Below, in pieces: positions 1 to 7,716 of a stretch of 37,858 nt of DNA. This DNA is from Bacteroides sp. Its GTDB lineage: Bacteria > Bacteroidota > Bacteroidia > Bacteroidales > Marinifilaceae. Position 1 is the stretch's first letter. The number at the start of each line of letters is the position of its first letter. The notes below the pieces were generated by a model, which was given only the letters and a program-made list of their open reading frames with translations, did not search any database and was not told the DNA's origin. The stretch covers positions 1 to 37,858 of the forward strand of contig JAETOX010000016.1 of assembly GCA_021771575.1 (NCBI GenBank). Reading direction: 5' to 3'. The translations under genes were made by a program, and so were the position numbers.

Positions 1-2
1 CA

Positions 3-1301
3 ATGAGTAACGATGCAAACAAATTGAGACAGAGGCAGGAAATCAGGAAATACCTGGTCTTTGCCGGAATGTTCCTCCTGTTTGTCGGCTGCATGTGGCT
101 GATTTTCGCGCCGTCCAAGGAGGAACGGCAGAGGGAGGAAAGGAATGCCGGTTTCAATTCCGAACTGCCCGACCCGAGAGGGGCAGGTATCGAGGCGGAC
201 AAGATTGCCGCCTACGAGCAGGCGGACATGAAACGCAGGCAGGAAGAGAAGATGCGCACGCTGGAGGATTTTTCCGCGCTTGCCGATGAAAACAGGCAGA
301 ATGAAACAAGCAGTCCTGTCGTGGAAATACCGCAGGAGCGGGAATCCGAAAGTGCATCATCCTATCGTGGCAGTGGAAACCGCAGGAATGGGGCCATATC
401 TTCGTCCACATCCGCCTATAACGATATTAACGCCACGCTCGGCAGTTTCTATGAGGCACCGAGAGAAGACCCCGAAAAGGAGGCATTGAAAGCCGAGGTG
501 GAGCAGTTGAAGCAGGCTGCCGCGGTACAGCAACCCGCACAGATGACCTACGAGGAGCAGGTAGCATTGCTGGAAAAATCTTACGAACTGGCCGCCAAAT
601 ATACGCCGGGCAAGGATGGCGCAGGTACGGAAAAACGGGAAGAAACCGAACCTGCCGCCAACGGCAGGAAGGCAAGAGCCGTTCCCGTGGGACAGGTCTC
701 CACACCGGTGGTGTCATCGCTTCCGCAACCCGTCAGTGATTCCGTACTGTTGGCACGGATGGCACAGACCGGATATGCTGGATTCCATACCGCCGTGGGA
801 AAGACGGCTGACGGGCATACGAGGAATACCATCCGTGCCTGCGTGCATGGTGACCAGACCATAAGAAGCGGGCAGAGCGTTAGGTTAAGGCTTTTGGAAC
901 CGATGCGTGTCGGCAGGTATGTCCTTCCACGCAACTCCCTTGTCACGGGCGAGGGGCGCATACAAGGCGAAAGGCTCGGCATTGGAATCATACAGGTGGA
1001 GCACGACGGCATCATCATTCCCGTGGAGCTTGCCGTGTATGACAATGACGGACAGGAGGGCATCTTCATTCCCGGCTCGATGGAAGCGAATGCCGCCAAG
1101 GAGGTAGCGGCCAACTTGGGACAAAACCTTGGCACGAGCATATCCATCACCAACCAGTCAGCCGGAGACCAGCTGCTCTCCGAACTCGGCAGGGGTGCCA
1201 TACAGGGAGTGTCGCAATACATATCCCGGAAGATGCGGGAGGAAAAAGTACACCTCAAATCCGGTTATACCCTGATGCTTTACCAGAACGATAATCAATA
1301 A
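3..1301 (+). CDS. traM: Conjugative transposon protein TraM (VirB10-like)
   Basis: TraM is a membrane-anchored component of the Bacteroidetes type IV transfer channel, a position comparable to VirB10. The 432-residue product has a short cytoplasmic head, one transmembrane helix at about residues 17-37, and a charged, low-complexity periplasmic stretch with coiled-coil character near residues 155-200. The conserved C-terminal domain runs from about 245 to 430 (starting near ARMAQTGYAGFHTAV and including LEPMRVGRYVLPRNS and IFIPGSMEANAAKE). The ATG is at position 3, so the upstream junction with traL/traK lies outside the window. traN follows after 20 bp, as in CTnDOT. Assignment rests on recognised family sequence plus gene order. 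Confidence 0.93.
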   Translation: MSNDANKLRQRQEIRKYLVFAGMFLLFVGCMWLIFAPSKEERQREERNAGFNSELPDPRGAGIEADKIAAYEQADMKRRQEEKMRTLEDFSALADENRQNETSSPVVEIPQERESESASSYRGSGNRRNGAISSSTSAYNDINATLGSFYEAPREDPEKEALKAEVEQLKQAAAVQQPAQMTYEEQVALLEKSYELAAKYTPGKDGAGTEKREETEPAANGRKARAVPVGQVSTPVVSSLPQPVSDSVLLARMAQTGYAGFHTAVGKTADGHTRNTIRACVHGDQTIRSGQSVRLRLLEPMRVGRYVLPRNSLVTGEGRIQGERLGIGIIQVEHDGIIIPVELAVYDNDGQEGIFIPGSMEANAAKEVAANLGQNLGTSISITNQSAGDQLLSELGRGAIQGVSQYISRKMREEKVHLKSGYTLMLYQNDNQ

Positions 1302-1321
1302 CCCATTAAAATTCACAAAGT

Positions 1322-2302
1322 ATGAAAAAGATTTTTGTAATGTTTGCCCTCATGACGGGCGCAGTGAGTGCTTTTGCACAGAATGCAGCCGATTCTATAT
1401 CGGCAGAAACAGGCAGAGTCACAATGACCAGGGAACTCTATCCCGGGCAGGAGGATGGCGACCTCTACCACGGTCTGACCCGGAAGCTCACCTTTGACAG
1501 GATGGTTCCCCCGTATGGGCTGGAAGTGACCTACGACAAGACCACGCACATCATTTTCCCCTCCGCCGTCCGCTATGTGGACCTCGGTTCCCCGAATCTT
1601 GTGGCGGGAAAGGCCGACGGTGCGGAGAATGTTATCCGCGTAAAGGCGGTGGTCAGGAATTTCCGTGACGAGACGAACATGTCGGTCATCACCGAAAGCG
1701 GCAGTTTCTACACGTTCAATGTCAAGTATGCGGACGAGCCGTTGTTGCTGAACATCGAGATGAAGGACTTCATCCATGACGGCAGCAAGGTGAACCGTCC
1801 GAACAACGCGCTTGACATATATCTAAAGGAACTGGGCAGTGAATCCCCCAAACTCGTGCAACTGATCAACAAGAGTATCCACAAAGAGAACAAACGCCAT
1901 GTCAAGCACATCGGTAGCAAGGCTTTCGGCATCCAGTACCTCCTGCGCGGTATTTATACCCATAACGGGCTGCTCTATTTCCACACGCAGGTACGCAACC
2001 AGTCGAATGTGCCTTTCGAGGTGGATTTCGTGACGTTCAAGATTGTGGATAAGAAGGTAATGAAGCGTACAGCCATCCAGGAGCAGATTGTTTTTCCTCT
2101 CAGAGCCTATAACTATGCCACTTTGGTAGCTGGAAATAAGGACGAACGTACCATGTTCACTTTTGACAAGTTCACCATCCCTGCCGGTAAGGTGCTGGTC
2201 GTGGAACTGAACGAGAAAAGCGGCGGGCGTCACCAGTCGTTCACCGTGGAGAGCGAGGACATCGTGAGAGCCAAAGTGATCAACGAACTTAAAGTGAAGT
2301 AG
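1322..2302 (+). CDS. traN: Conjugative transposon protein TraN (DUF4138, VirB9-like)
   Basis: TraN is a periplasmic or outer-membrane-associated component of the mating channel, thought to act like VirB9. The 326-residue protein begins with a classical signal peptide (MKKIFVMFALMTGAVSAFAQ, cleavage after AFAQ). A beta-rich body follows, including the family hallmark region near LVAGKADGAENVIRVKAV and a C-terminal half starting near LRGIYTHNGLLYFHTQV. Length matches the family. It lies 20 bp after traM and ends 2 bp before traO, so the three are surely co-transcribed. Confidence 0.93.
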   Translation: MKKIFVMFALMTGAVSAFAQNAADSISAETGRVTMTRELYPGQEDGDLYHGLTRKLTFDRMVPPYGLEVTYDKTTHIIFPSAVRYVDLGSPNLVAGKADGAENVIRVKAVVRNFRDETNMSVITESGSFYTFNVKYADEPLLLNIEMKDFIHDGSKVNRPNNALDIYLKELGSESPKLVQLINKSIHKENKRHVKHIGSKAFGIQYLLRGIYTHNGLLYFHTQVRNQSNVPFEVDFVTFKIVDKKVMKRTAIQEQIVFPLRAYNYATLVAGNKDERTMFTFDKFTIPAGKVLVVELNEKSGGRHQSFTVESEDIVRAKVINELKVK

Positions 2303-2304
2303 CC

Positions 2305-2877
2305 ATGCGTAAGGTCATCTATATGTTAGTAGCGGTCGTATCGCTTGCCCTGTTTTCAGGGCAGGCATACGCCCAACGCTGTCTCCCCGGCATGAAAGGC
2401 GTGGAGCTGCGGGGCGGATTTGCGGAAGGCTCGAAATCACCCTTGAACCATTATGCGGGATTCGCGGTATCGGGATATACCAAGAAAGCCAACCGCTGGA
2501 TTGTCGGTGCGGAATACCTGTTGAAGAATTACGAGTACCGTAACGTGTCCGTTCCTCGTGCGCAGTTCACTGCCGAGGGTGGGTACTATCTGAAATTCCT
2601 GTCCGACCCTTCCAAAACACTGTTCCTTTCCATCGGCGGCTCGGCTTTGGCCGGTTACGAAACCGTGAATTGGGGGAATAAGATGTTGTATGACGGCTCG
2701 AAGTTGCTCGCCAAGGATGCCTTTATCTATGGCGGGGCGATAACACTGGAGCTTGAAACCTATGTCACGGACCGTATCGTGCTGCTTGCCAGCGTCCGGG
2801 AACGCGCCATGTGGGGAGGTTCATTATCCGTGTTCACTATGCAATTCGGGCTGGGCGTGAAATTTATCATCAATTAA
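2305..2877 (+). CDS. traO: Conjugative transposon protein TraO
   Basis: The 190-residue product starts with a signal peptide (MRKVIYMLVAVVSLALFSGQ followed by AYAQ) and continues as an alternating beta-strand pattern with many glycine and aromatic residues (for example GAEYLLKNYEYRNV). It ends in FGLGVKFIIN, the amphipathic last strand expected of a small outer-membrane beta-barrel. TraO is required for CTnDOT transfer, but its exact role in the channel is not established. The start lies 2 bp after the traN stop, so translation is probably coupled. The next gene begins 13 bp later. Confidence 0.92.
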   Translation: MRKVIYMLVAVVSLALFSGQAYAQRCLPGMKGVELRGGFAEGSKSPLNHYAGFAVSGYTKKANRWIVGAEYLLKNYEYRNVSVPRAQFTAEGGYYLKFLSDPSKTLFLSIGGSALAGYETVNWGNKMLYDGSKLLAKDAFIYGGAITLELETYVTDRIVLLASVRERAMWGGSLSVFTMQFGLGVKFIIN

Positions 2878-2890
2878 AACATCACGGCTT

Positions 2891-3766
2891 ATGAATATAG
2901 AAGATATAAGGAAGATTCCCATTACGGATTTTCTGGCACGGATGGGACATGAGCCGACGGCCCGGAAAGGGAATGAATGGTGGTATTCCGCCCCTTATCG
3001 GGAAGAACGGACACCGTCGTTCAGGGTGAATATTCTAAAGAATGTGTGGCAGGACTTCGGCATCGGGCGTGGCGGGGATATATTCTCGCTTGCAGGAGAA
3101 ATCATTGGCAGCGGTGATTTCAAGTCGCAGGCTAAATTCATTTCGGAATCATTGGGTGGTATTGTTCCGGAAATAGTTTTCCGTCCGAAAGAAAAATGTT
3201 TCGACACCACACCTGGTGAAGAGAATTGCTTCGTGAATGTACGCATTGAGCCATTGAACAACAAAATCCTGCTCAATTATCTGAAAGAGCGTGGCATTTG
3301 CAGCGATGTGGCATTGCCGAACTGTGAGGAAGTCAGATATACCTTGCATGGCAAGCGGTACTTCTCCATCGGATTCAGGAACATCAGCGGTGGGTATGAG
3401 TTGCGCAGCCGCCTGTTCAAGGGCAGTATGTCGCCGAAGGACATATCGCTCATCGACAACGGTTCGGACACCTGTAACATTTTCGAGGGGTTCATTGACT
3501 ATCTCTCATGGATGGTGCTCGGCCTGGGATGCGGCGATGACTACCTCGTGCTGAACTCGGTGGCTTTATTGGAACGCTCGTATGGTTTCCTTGACAAGTA
3601 CGACCGGGTCAATTGTTACCTGGACCGTGACGAAGCGGGGCGAAGGACACTGGAAGCCCTCCGCAAACGCTACGGCAACAAGATAGAGGACTGTTCTTCC
3701 CTGTACAAGGGATTCAAGGATTTGAACGAATACCTGCAATATTGGGAAGGAATTATTGAACAATAG
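2891..3766 (+). CDS. traP: TraP-like DNA primase (CHC2-like and Toprim domains)
   Basis: This 291-residue protein corresponds to TraP of CTnDOT-type elements, a primase-like protein that may prime complementary-strand synthesis after transfer. Residues 1-90 follow the CHC2 zinc-finger fold (YREERTPSF, then WQDFGIGRGGDIFSLAGEI). The usual first zinc ligands are absent: the CPFH-type motif reads SAPY. A Toprim domain covers about residues 190-260, with the glutamate motif FEGFIDYLS and the acidic motif YLDRDEAG. It overlaps the nominal longest traQ frame by a few bases, so the traQ start is probably further in. Primase activity is inferred, not shown. Confidence 0.88.
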   Translation: MNIEDIRKIPITDFLARMGHEPTARKGNEWWYSAPYREERTPSFRVNILKNVWQDFGIGRGGDIFSLAGEIIGSGDFKSQAKFISESLGGIVPEIVFRPKEKCFDTTPGEENCFVNVRIEPLNNKILLNYLKERGICSDVALPNCEEVRYTLHGKRYFSIGFRNISGGYELRSRLFKGSMSPKDISLIDNGSDTCNIFEGFIDYLSWMVLGLGCGDDYLVLNSVALLERSYGFLDKYDRVNCYLDRDEAGRRTLEALRKRYGNKIEDCSSLYKGFKDLNEYLQYWEGIIEQ

Positions 3767-3779
3767 AAAAACCATTAAA

Positions 3780-4343
3780 ATGACAATGAACATGAAAAAG
3801 AAAAATAAGATGAACGCGTTTGCCGCTATCTTTTCGGCAATGCTTGCGACTGTAGTAGCAATAGCCCTGGTATCCTGTGACAATGATTTGGATGTGCAGC
3901 AGGGATATCCCTTCACAGTGGAGACGATGCCAGTACCCAAACGTATCGTGAAAGGCGAGACCGTGGAAATACGGTGCGAACTCAAGCGTGAGGGCCGGTT
4001 CTCCGATGCACGGTACACCGTCCGTTATTTCCAGCCTGACGGCAAAGGCTCGCTCCGCATGGACGACGGGATGGTGTTGCTGCCCAACGACCGTTATCCG
4101 CTTGACAGGGAGGTGTTCCGGCTGTACTACACTTCCGAGTGCGAGGACCAACAGAGTATTGACATATATTTCGAGGACAACAGTGCCCCTGCACAATTAT
4201 TCCTGCTTAGTTTTGATTTCAACAACGAGAAAAAGGATGACGCAGAAGATGATACGGGAGGAACCGGCAGAATTCCCCGAACCGGTGGGGAACTTGTGAA
4301 AAATCCTTTGGTGAACATTGAAACGGTTACGGTATGCGAGTGA
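3780..4343 (+). CDS. traQ: Conjugal transfer lipoprotein TraQ (DUF3872)
   Basis: TraQ is a small lipoprotein found at the end of Bacteroidetes tra operons. The chosen ATG at 3,780 lies outside traP; an in-frame ATG at 3,756 would overlap it. The product begins with a basic head, a hydrophobic stretch and the lipobox ALVSC, then CDNDLDVQQGYPFTVETMPVPK. The mature domain is a small beta-rich fold, matching DUF3872, with an acidic C-terminal tail. The gene overlaps the lysozyme gene start by about 10 bp, so translation is probably coupled. Anchoring at the inner leaflet of the outer membrane or at the periplasmic face is inferred from the lipobox. Confidence 0.9.
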   Translation: MTMNMKKKNKMNAFAAIFSAMLATVVAIALVSCDNDLDVQQGYPFTVETMPVPKRIVKGETVEIRCELKREGRFSDARYTVRYFQPDGKGSLRMDDGMVLLPNDRYPLDREVFRLYYTSECEDQQSIDIYFEDNSAPAQLFLLSFDFNNEKKDDAEDDTGGTGRIPRTGGELVKNPLVNIETVTVCE

Positions 4344-4852
4344 TTGTAGCGGCTATATGCCTGATTCTAACCTGTAACTGTCTGGCGGCTCATCCACGGG
4401 GAGGCGGTGGCTCGCCTCCCACTGCCACGGAAATCCCGGATTCGCTTTTCGAGCAGGCCATCGCCTGCATCAAGCGGTTCGAGGGTTGGCATGGAAAACA
4501 TCTGCCTTATGTGGGCTGGGGTCACAAACTTTTGCCGGGAGAAACGTTCAGACCGGATATGAGCAAGGCACAGGCGGATTCATTGCTCAGAGCGGATTTG
4601 AGGAAACTGTGCAGGATGTGCAGCCGTTTCGGAAAGGATGCCCTTTTAGTCGCCACCTTGTCTTATAATGTGGGATATTACCGTGTGGTCGGCTATGGCA
4701 AGATACCCAAGAGCAGGCTTATTCAAAAGTTGGAAGCCGGGGACAGGGACATTTACAACGAGTATGTCTCATTCCGGTGCTACAAGGGGAAAGTGGTACC
4801 GAGCATTGAACGGAGAAGAAAAGTGGAATATATGCTACTGTTTAAGAAGTAA
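4334..4852 (+). CDS. GH24 lysozyme-like protein of the transfer operon
   Basis: The 172-residue product has an N-terminal signal peptide (MRVIVAAICLILTCNCLAAH) and a phage-lysozyme-like domain. The presumed catalytic glutamate lies in KRFEGWHG and is followed closely by YVGWGHKLLPGE, equivalent to the IGIGH segment of T4-type lysozymes. LATLSYNVGYYRVVG matches the ALVSFAFNVG region. Such muramidases locally open peptidoglycan for assembly of the mating channel. The segment that carries the Asp and Thr of the T4 Glu-Asp-Thr triad is short or missing, so activity on peptidoglycan is uncertain. It is the last gene of the + strand operon and is followed by a hairpin terminator. Confidence 0.85.
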   Translation: MRVIVAAICLILTCNCLAAHPRGGGGSPPTATEIPDSLFEQAIACIKRFEGWHGKHLPYVGWGHKLLPGETFRPDMSKAQADSLLRADLRKLCRMCSRFGKDALLVATLSYNVGYYRVVGYGKIPKSRLIQKLEAGDRDIYNEYVSFRCYKGKVVPSIERRRKVEYMLLFKK

Positions 4853-4858
4853 AAAAGA

Positions 4859-4904
4859 AGAGGGAGAATCATTCGGCATCAGACCGCCAGGTTCTCCCTC
4901 TTTT
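4859..4904 (+). terminator. Terminator of the tra operon
   Basis: AGAGGGAGAA at 4,859-4,868 pairs perfectly with TTCTCCCTCT at 4,892-4,901, followed by a run of T. It lies between two convergent genes, and the A-rich left flank means it may also stop transcripts coming from the - strand. Confidence 0.8.
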
Positions 4905-4928
4905 GTGATTTCAATGGAATCCATCCGT

Positions 4929-5852
4929 TCAGCCTACCGGTATGGCGTCCATGATTTCCGCTTCTTCTGGCAGGCGTGACAGCAATAGCTCCGCCATCGC
5001 CCCGTTCTGCGGAATCAAAGCCGGAAAGTCCGTCTTACCAGGTTTGTATATCTCCGTAGCGACATTGTAAAGATCCCAGGCGGTAATCTGTCCCTTTGTC
5101 ATTACCAGCTTCAGCACCTCTTCCGTGAATACCGATATCTGCCCCTGATTCAAGGGATAGGTCTCCACGGTGGAGGAAAGGTTCTTGTCCGCGCTGTCGT
5201 GGGAAACACGCAATGCCGTCAACAGTCCTATATACATATATATTTCTTCCAAAGGGATAACTCTGCGTTTCAATCTCTGTATCCGTTCGATGTCCTCGTT
5301 CATGTTCACCTCGAAGTTTGCCATCCAGCCATCCACGGTGTCGAACAACTCTTCTGTAGTCACCTTTTTCTTTCCATAATTACATACGCTTCTTTCCGGA
5401 GAAAGGATGCACTGGTTATGGCAGATTTTCACACAAGGGCCTATGGCCGCCTGTACCCCGTCCTGGTGGTAGGCTACGACAAGCGTGGTCGTCAGCTCGT
5501 CGGTTTCCCAGTCCTTGATGCGGATGGTGGTGAAGATACGGCGGAGTATATGCGCTTCCACCGCCTTTTCCCCGTGGATTTGTTCCACTTGCGGGAGTAT
5601 GCTCACGCCGGGTTGTGTCTTGTTCCTGTTTTGTGCGGCGAAGATTTCCTCCACCTCGTAGTCAAGGTTGTGCTTTTCACAGATATCCATCATGCGCTGG
5701 ATGACCTGGTAATGGTAGATGCCCTGTACCGGATTGTTGTAAATGTCATTCTCCTTGTAGGTACGCTGTAATGTCTCGAAGTCCATCACTTCGATTCCGT
5801 TCTGCTGGAAATCAAACTGCTGTTGTCTTTCCAATACTGCCAGATTTGCCAT
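4929..5852 (-). CDS. DUF3871 family protein
   Basis: The 307-residue product matches DUF3871, a family of unknown function common in Bacteroidales ICEs. No signal peptide or membrane helix is visible. The N-terminal part contains a helical region (IYNNPVQGIYHYQVIQRMMD). The central part has three cysteines or CxxxC-like spacing around VKICHNQCILSPERSVCNYG, which could bind metal. The organisation faintly recalls phage proteins of the DUF932 type that read a plasmid/phage state, but I cannot establish this. It is the last gene of the block headed by DUF4120, 57 bp downstream of it, and is convergent with the tra operon. Function unknown. Confidence 0.8.
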   Translation of the reverse strand: MANLAVLERQQQFDFQQNGIEVMDFETLQRTYKENDIYNNPVQGIYHYQVIQRMMDICEKHNLDYEVEEIFAAQNRNKTQPGVSILPQVEQIHGEKAVEAHILRRIFTTIRIKDWETDELTTTLVVAYHQDGVQAAIGPCVKICHNQCILSPERSVCNYGKKKVTTEELFDTVDGWMANFEVNMNEDIERIQRLKRRVIPLEEIYMYIGLLTALRVSHDSADKNLSSTVETYPLNQGQISVFTEEVLKLVMTKGQITAWDLYNVATEIYKPGKTDFPALIPQNGAMAELLLSRLPEEAEIMDAIPVG

Positions 5853-5909
5853 AATCTTGAAGTTTATTAAGTTAATACTATGTTGATGTTACTTTTCCTT
5901 TTGTTCCGG

Positions 5910-6200
5910 TCAGGTATGTATCTGCCATCCGTGGAACGGTTCCAGTGTGACGGCAAAAGACCTGTCCGGTATTCCGTGATAAAGCAGGCCTCCCACGATG
6001 CCGGTTCTTCCATCGGGATAGCGTTGCGTGAAGCCGAACGAATACGGGGCATGGTCGTAGTAGAGCGATATTTCATTGGGATGGTCGGGATTCTTCTCCC
6101 AGCTTTCCAGCCTGTCCAGGCACTTCTGGAACGAGGTGTCGCCGATGGACTCGGCATAGCGCTTTACATTCTCGAAATGTTCTTCATTCAGGATTTTCAT
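5910..6200 (-). CDS. DUF4120 family protein
   Basis: This is a 96-residue soluble protein beginning MKILNEEHFENVKRYAES and ending GLLYHGIPDRSFAVTLEPFH plus GWQIHT. This is the pattern of DUF4120, a small family seen almost only on Bacteroidetes conjugative elements. It has no known function. It is the first gene of the left-hand - strand block. Its start lies about 60 bp downstream (in gene direction) of repeat element A, from which it is separated by a small GC hairpin (CCGGCTCCGGGAGCCGG on the + strand). Confidence 0.78.
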   Translation of the reverse strand: MKILNEEHFENVKRYAESIGDTSFQKCLDRLESWEKNPDHPNEISLYYDHAPYSFGFTQRYPDGRTGIVGGLLYHGIPDRSFAVTLEPFHGWQIHT

Positions 6201-6227
6201 GACTTTTGCATTTTATCTGTTAAACAC

Positions 6228-6257
6228 GTCCGGCTCCGGGAGCCGGTATTTTTATTT
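6228..6257 (+). terminator. GC hairpin with T-run between DUF4120 and element A
   Basis: CCGGCTCCGGGAGCCGG is a near-perfect hairpin. On the + strand it is followed by TATTTTTATTT, so it looks like a factor-independent terminator for + strand transcription entering from the DUF4120 side. On the - strand it lies in the leader of DUF4120 and could be a leader hairpin instead. A comparable hairpin (CCGGCTTTTCGGGGCCGG) lies at the same place next to element C. Confidence 0.45.
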
Positions 6258-6260
6258 CTC

Positions 6261-6409
6261 GCCTGCCTGACTGTCCCGTGTCCGCATCCGGCAAGGTTTG
6301 GCGAAAGAAAATACCGCAGCAGCGGCGAGGATGATTTTCTTTCAGCCAACCCCGAAGGGACCTGACCTTGCAGGATACACAGGACACGGGGCTACCTTTG
6401 CAGGGTGGG
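6261..6409 (-). repeat. Structured repeat element, copy A
   Basis: This is one of three related ~150-nt elements in the ICE. Outer stem: CCCGTGTCC (6,275-6,283) with GGACACGGG (6,382-6,390). Next stem: GCAAGGT (6,291-6,297) with ACCTTGC (6,365-6,371). Apical stem: GAAAGAAAAT (6,303-6,312) with ATTTTCTTTC (6,334-6,343), a perfect 10-bp match enclosing a CCGC-AGCA-GCGG hairpin. A side hairpin, CCC-GAA-GGG, lies at 6,351-6,359. It shares GGCGAGGATGATTTT (6,324-6,338) exactly with copies B and C. It sits in the leader of DUF4120. I do not recognise it as a named RNA family. Confidence 0.85.
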
Positions 6410-6443
6410 AAATAAAATAATAGCCCCGTTGTTGCCTGTTTTG

Positions 6444-6962
6444 TCAGATACGATTCAATTTTTGCATGGATTCCATCTCAGAACGGATTTCATGTTCCAA
6501 TGCCGTGTATTTTTCCTTTTTCATACGCAGTTTTTCACGAAACCCTACCAGCTGTTCATCTGTATTTTCATCAAAGAACAGGTTGTTTGTACGCTGGTAT
6601 TGGATATACTCACGTTCTTTACGCTCCGCGATGGAGATTTGGGCTTTGGCTGCTGACAGTCTTGACAGTGAGGAGTTGAAATTGGTACGCAGTCCGGTAC
6701 GTCTGTCATAATAGCTGTAATAGGTATTGATTTGCCTTTTGGGGTACAGGCATTGCAACCGGGCTTCACGCCAGCGGACTACCCAACGGTAACGCTTGTG
6801 CAGTTCCCTCGGAAGGTCATACGAATGAAGCCGGATTGGATTGCCGGCTTCATCCTTGCATTCGATGGAAATGAATACCCAGCGTTCAACCCGCAGTTCA
6901 CGCTCGGCACGTGCCAGTTCCCTGGCATATTCCATCCAGTCGTCCATTCGTTCCTGTGCCAT
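6444..6962 (-). CDS. Conserved ICE protein of unknown function, helical
   Basis: The 172-residue product is rich in Arg, Glu and Tyr and is mostly helical. It has no signal peptide or membrane segment. The N-terminal 35 residues (DDWMEYARELARAERELRV) and the C-terminal 70 residues (from about SRLSAAKAQISIAERKERE) look like coiled coils. Between them is a basic, aromatic patch around ELHKRYRWVVRWREARLQ. This could fit a nucleic-acid or protein-bridging role, but that is speculation. It is the last gene of the middle block and starts 11 bp after the interrupted gene upstream. Not recognised. Confidence 0.7.
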   Translation of the reverse strand: MAQERMDDWMEYARELARAERELRVERWVFISIECKDEAGNPIRLHSYDLPRELHKRYRWVVRWREARLQCLYPKRQINTYYSYYDRRTGLRTNFNSSLSRLSAAKAQISIAERKEREYIQYQRTNNLFFDENTDEQLVGFREKLRMKKEKYTALEHEIRSEMESMQKLNRI

Positions 6963-6973
6963 ATCGAGAAAGG

Positions 6974-7684
6974 TCAGCTTTCGGTAATTGTTTCCAGAAA
7001 TGTCAGGTAAGCGGCAATAGCCTTGTGGCAGCCGGAAAAATCAGGCGTGCGACAACCGCGTTTCTTGTAGAAACGAATGCTCCCGGACTTATTCAACCCG
7101 CATACATGACGGTTCAATGTCCCTTTGGTCCGTATATGGATTTCAAAGCCGTCCCGTTTGGTTATTTCAAGGAACATATTTGCCGGGATGTATTCCCCGT
7201 ACAGAAACATTTGTTTCTCCTCGTCAAGTTCCTGTTGCCACTTCGCTTCCTCCAGCCTGCGTTTCTCCTCTTCCTGTTATTTTTGCTCCTGCCGTCATTG
7301 TTCCTGTTTCTTCCGGTACGCTTCACGGGCTTGCAGCAAAGGAACTGTGTCAAGTCCGAGTTCTTCAAAAACACGGATCGACAAAAGGGAGACATGGTTC
7401 CCGTTTTCCGCATCCTGAAGCATATTCGCAATCCAGTTTTTGCAATACTTGACAAGTTTTTCTTTTTGTTCCTCCCTTCCAAGCATTTCCCTGGAATACT
7501 GCCCGCAAGAGAAATAGATGTTTTCAACCTTGCAGACCACATGGAAATAATCATAGTTTTCATTCCCGTATTCGTTCTTGTCCGATAACGAGAGATAGAT
7601 GTTTTCCGCATACGCTTCCAGTTCCATGTACGGAGCCACGACGGTATTTCCGTCAAACTTGTATTTCAATACTTTCGCTTTCAT
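6974..7684 (-). pseudogene. ICE protein gene interrupted by two in-frame stop codons
   Basis: A reading frame of 236 codons runs from the ATG at 7,684 to the stop at 6,974 but contains TGA at 7,295-7,297 and TAA at 7,277-7,279. The frame itself is not shifted. The first part gives 129 residues (starting MKAKVLKYKFDGNTVVAPYM, ending REAYRKKQEQ). After the stops the frame continues as QEEEKRRLEEAKWQQELDEE and then a C-terminal domain that restarts at an ATG at 7,210 (MFLYGEYIPANMFLEITKR). The stops fall in a charged helical linker where Arg or Gln codons would be expected. Either the gene is broken, or it now makes two separate pieces (129 and up to 78 residues). Function unknown. Confidence 0.72.
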
Positions 7685-7716
7685 GATTCATTCTTGTTTT
7701 GACATTTCGAGTTGTC

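Noticed and set aside
6228..6257. The GC hairpin beside element A as a firm terminator
   Set aside because: It has a T-run on the + strand only, where no gene ends, so it may instead be part of the leader fold. Kept only as a low-confidence feature.
5880..6365. Open + strand frame across element A, and similar frames at 12,764-13,000 and 17,899-18,081, sharing the peptide GEDDF
   Set aside because: The shared peptide is simply the conserved DNA core read in one frame. The flanks differ in length and sequence without protein-like conservation, and the frames run antisense to real genes or through the stems.
7162..7656. 164-residue - strand frame overlapping the interrupted gene
   Set aside because: It is an alternative frame rich in Arg, Lys and Asn repeats made by AAA/AGA/AAC codon patterns. 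The other frame has protein-like sequence on both sides of the stops.
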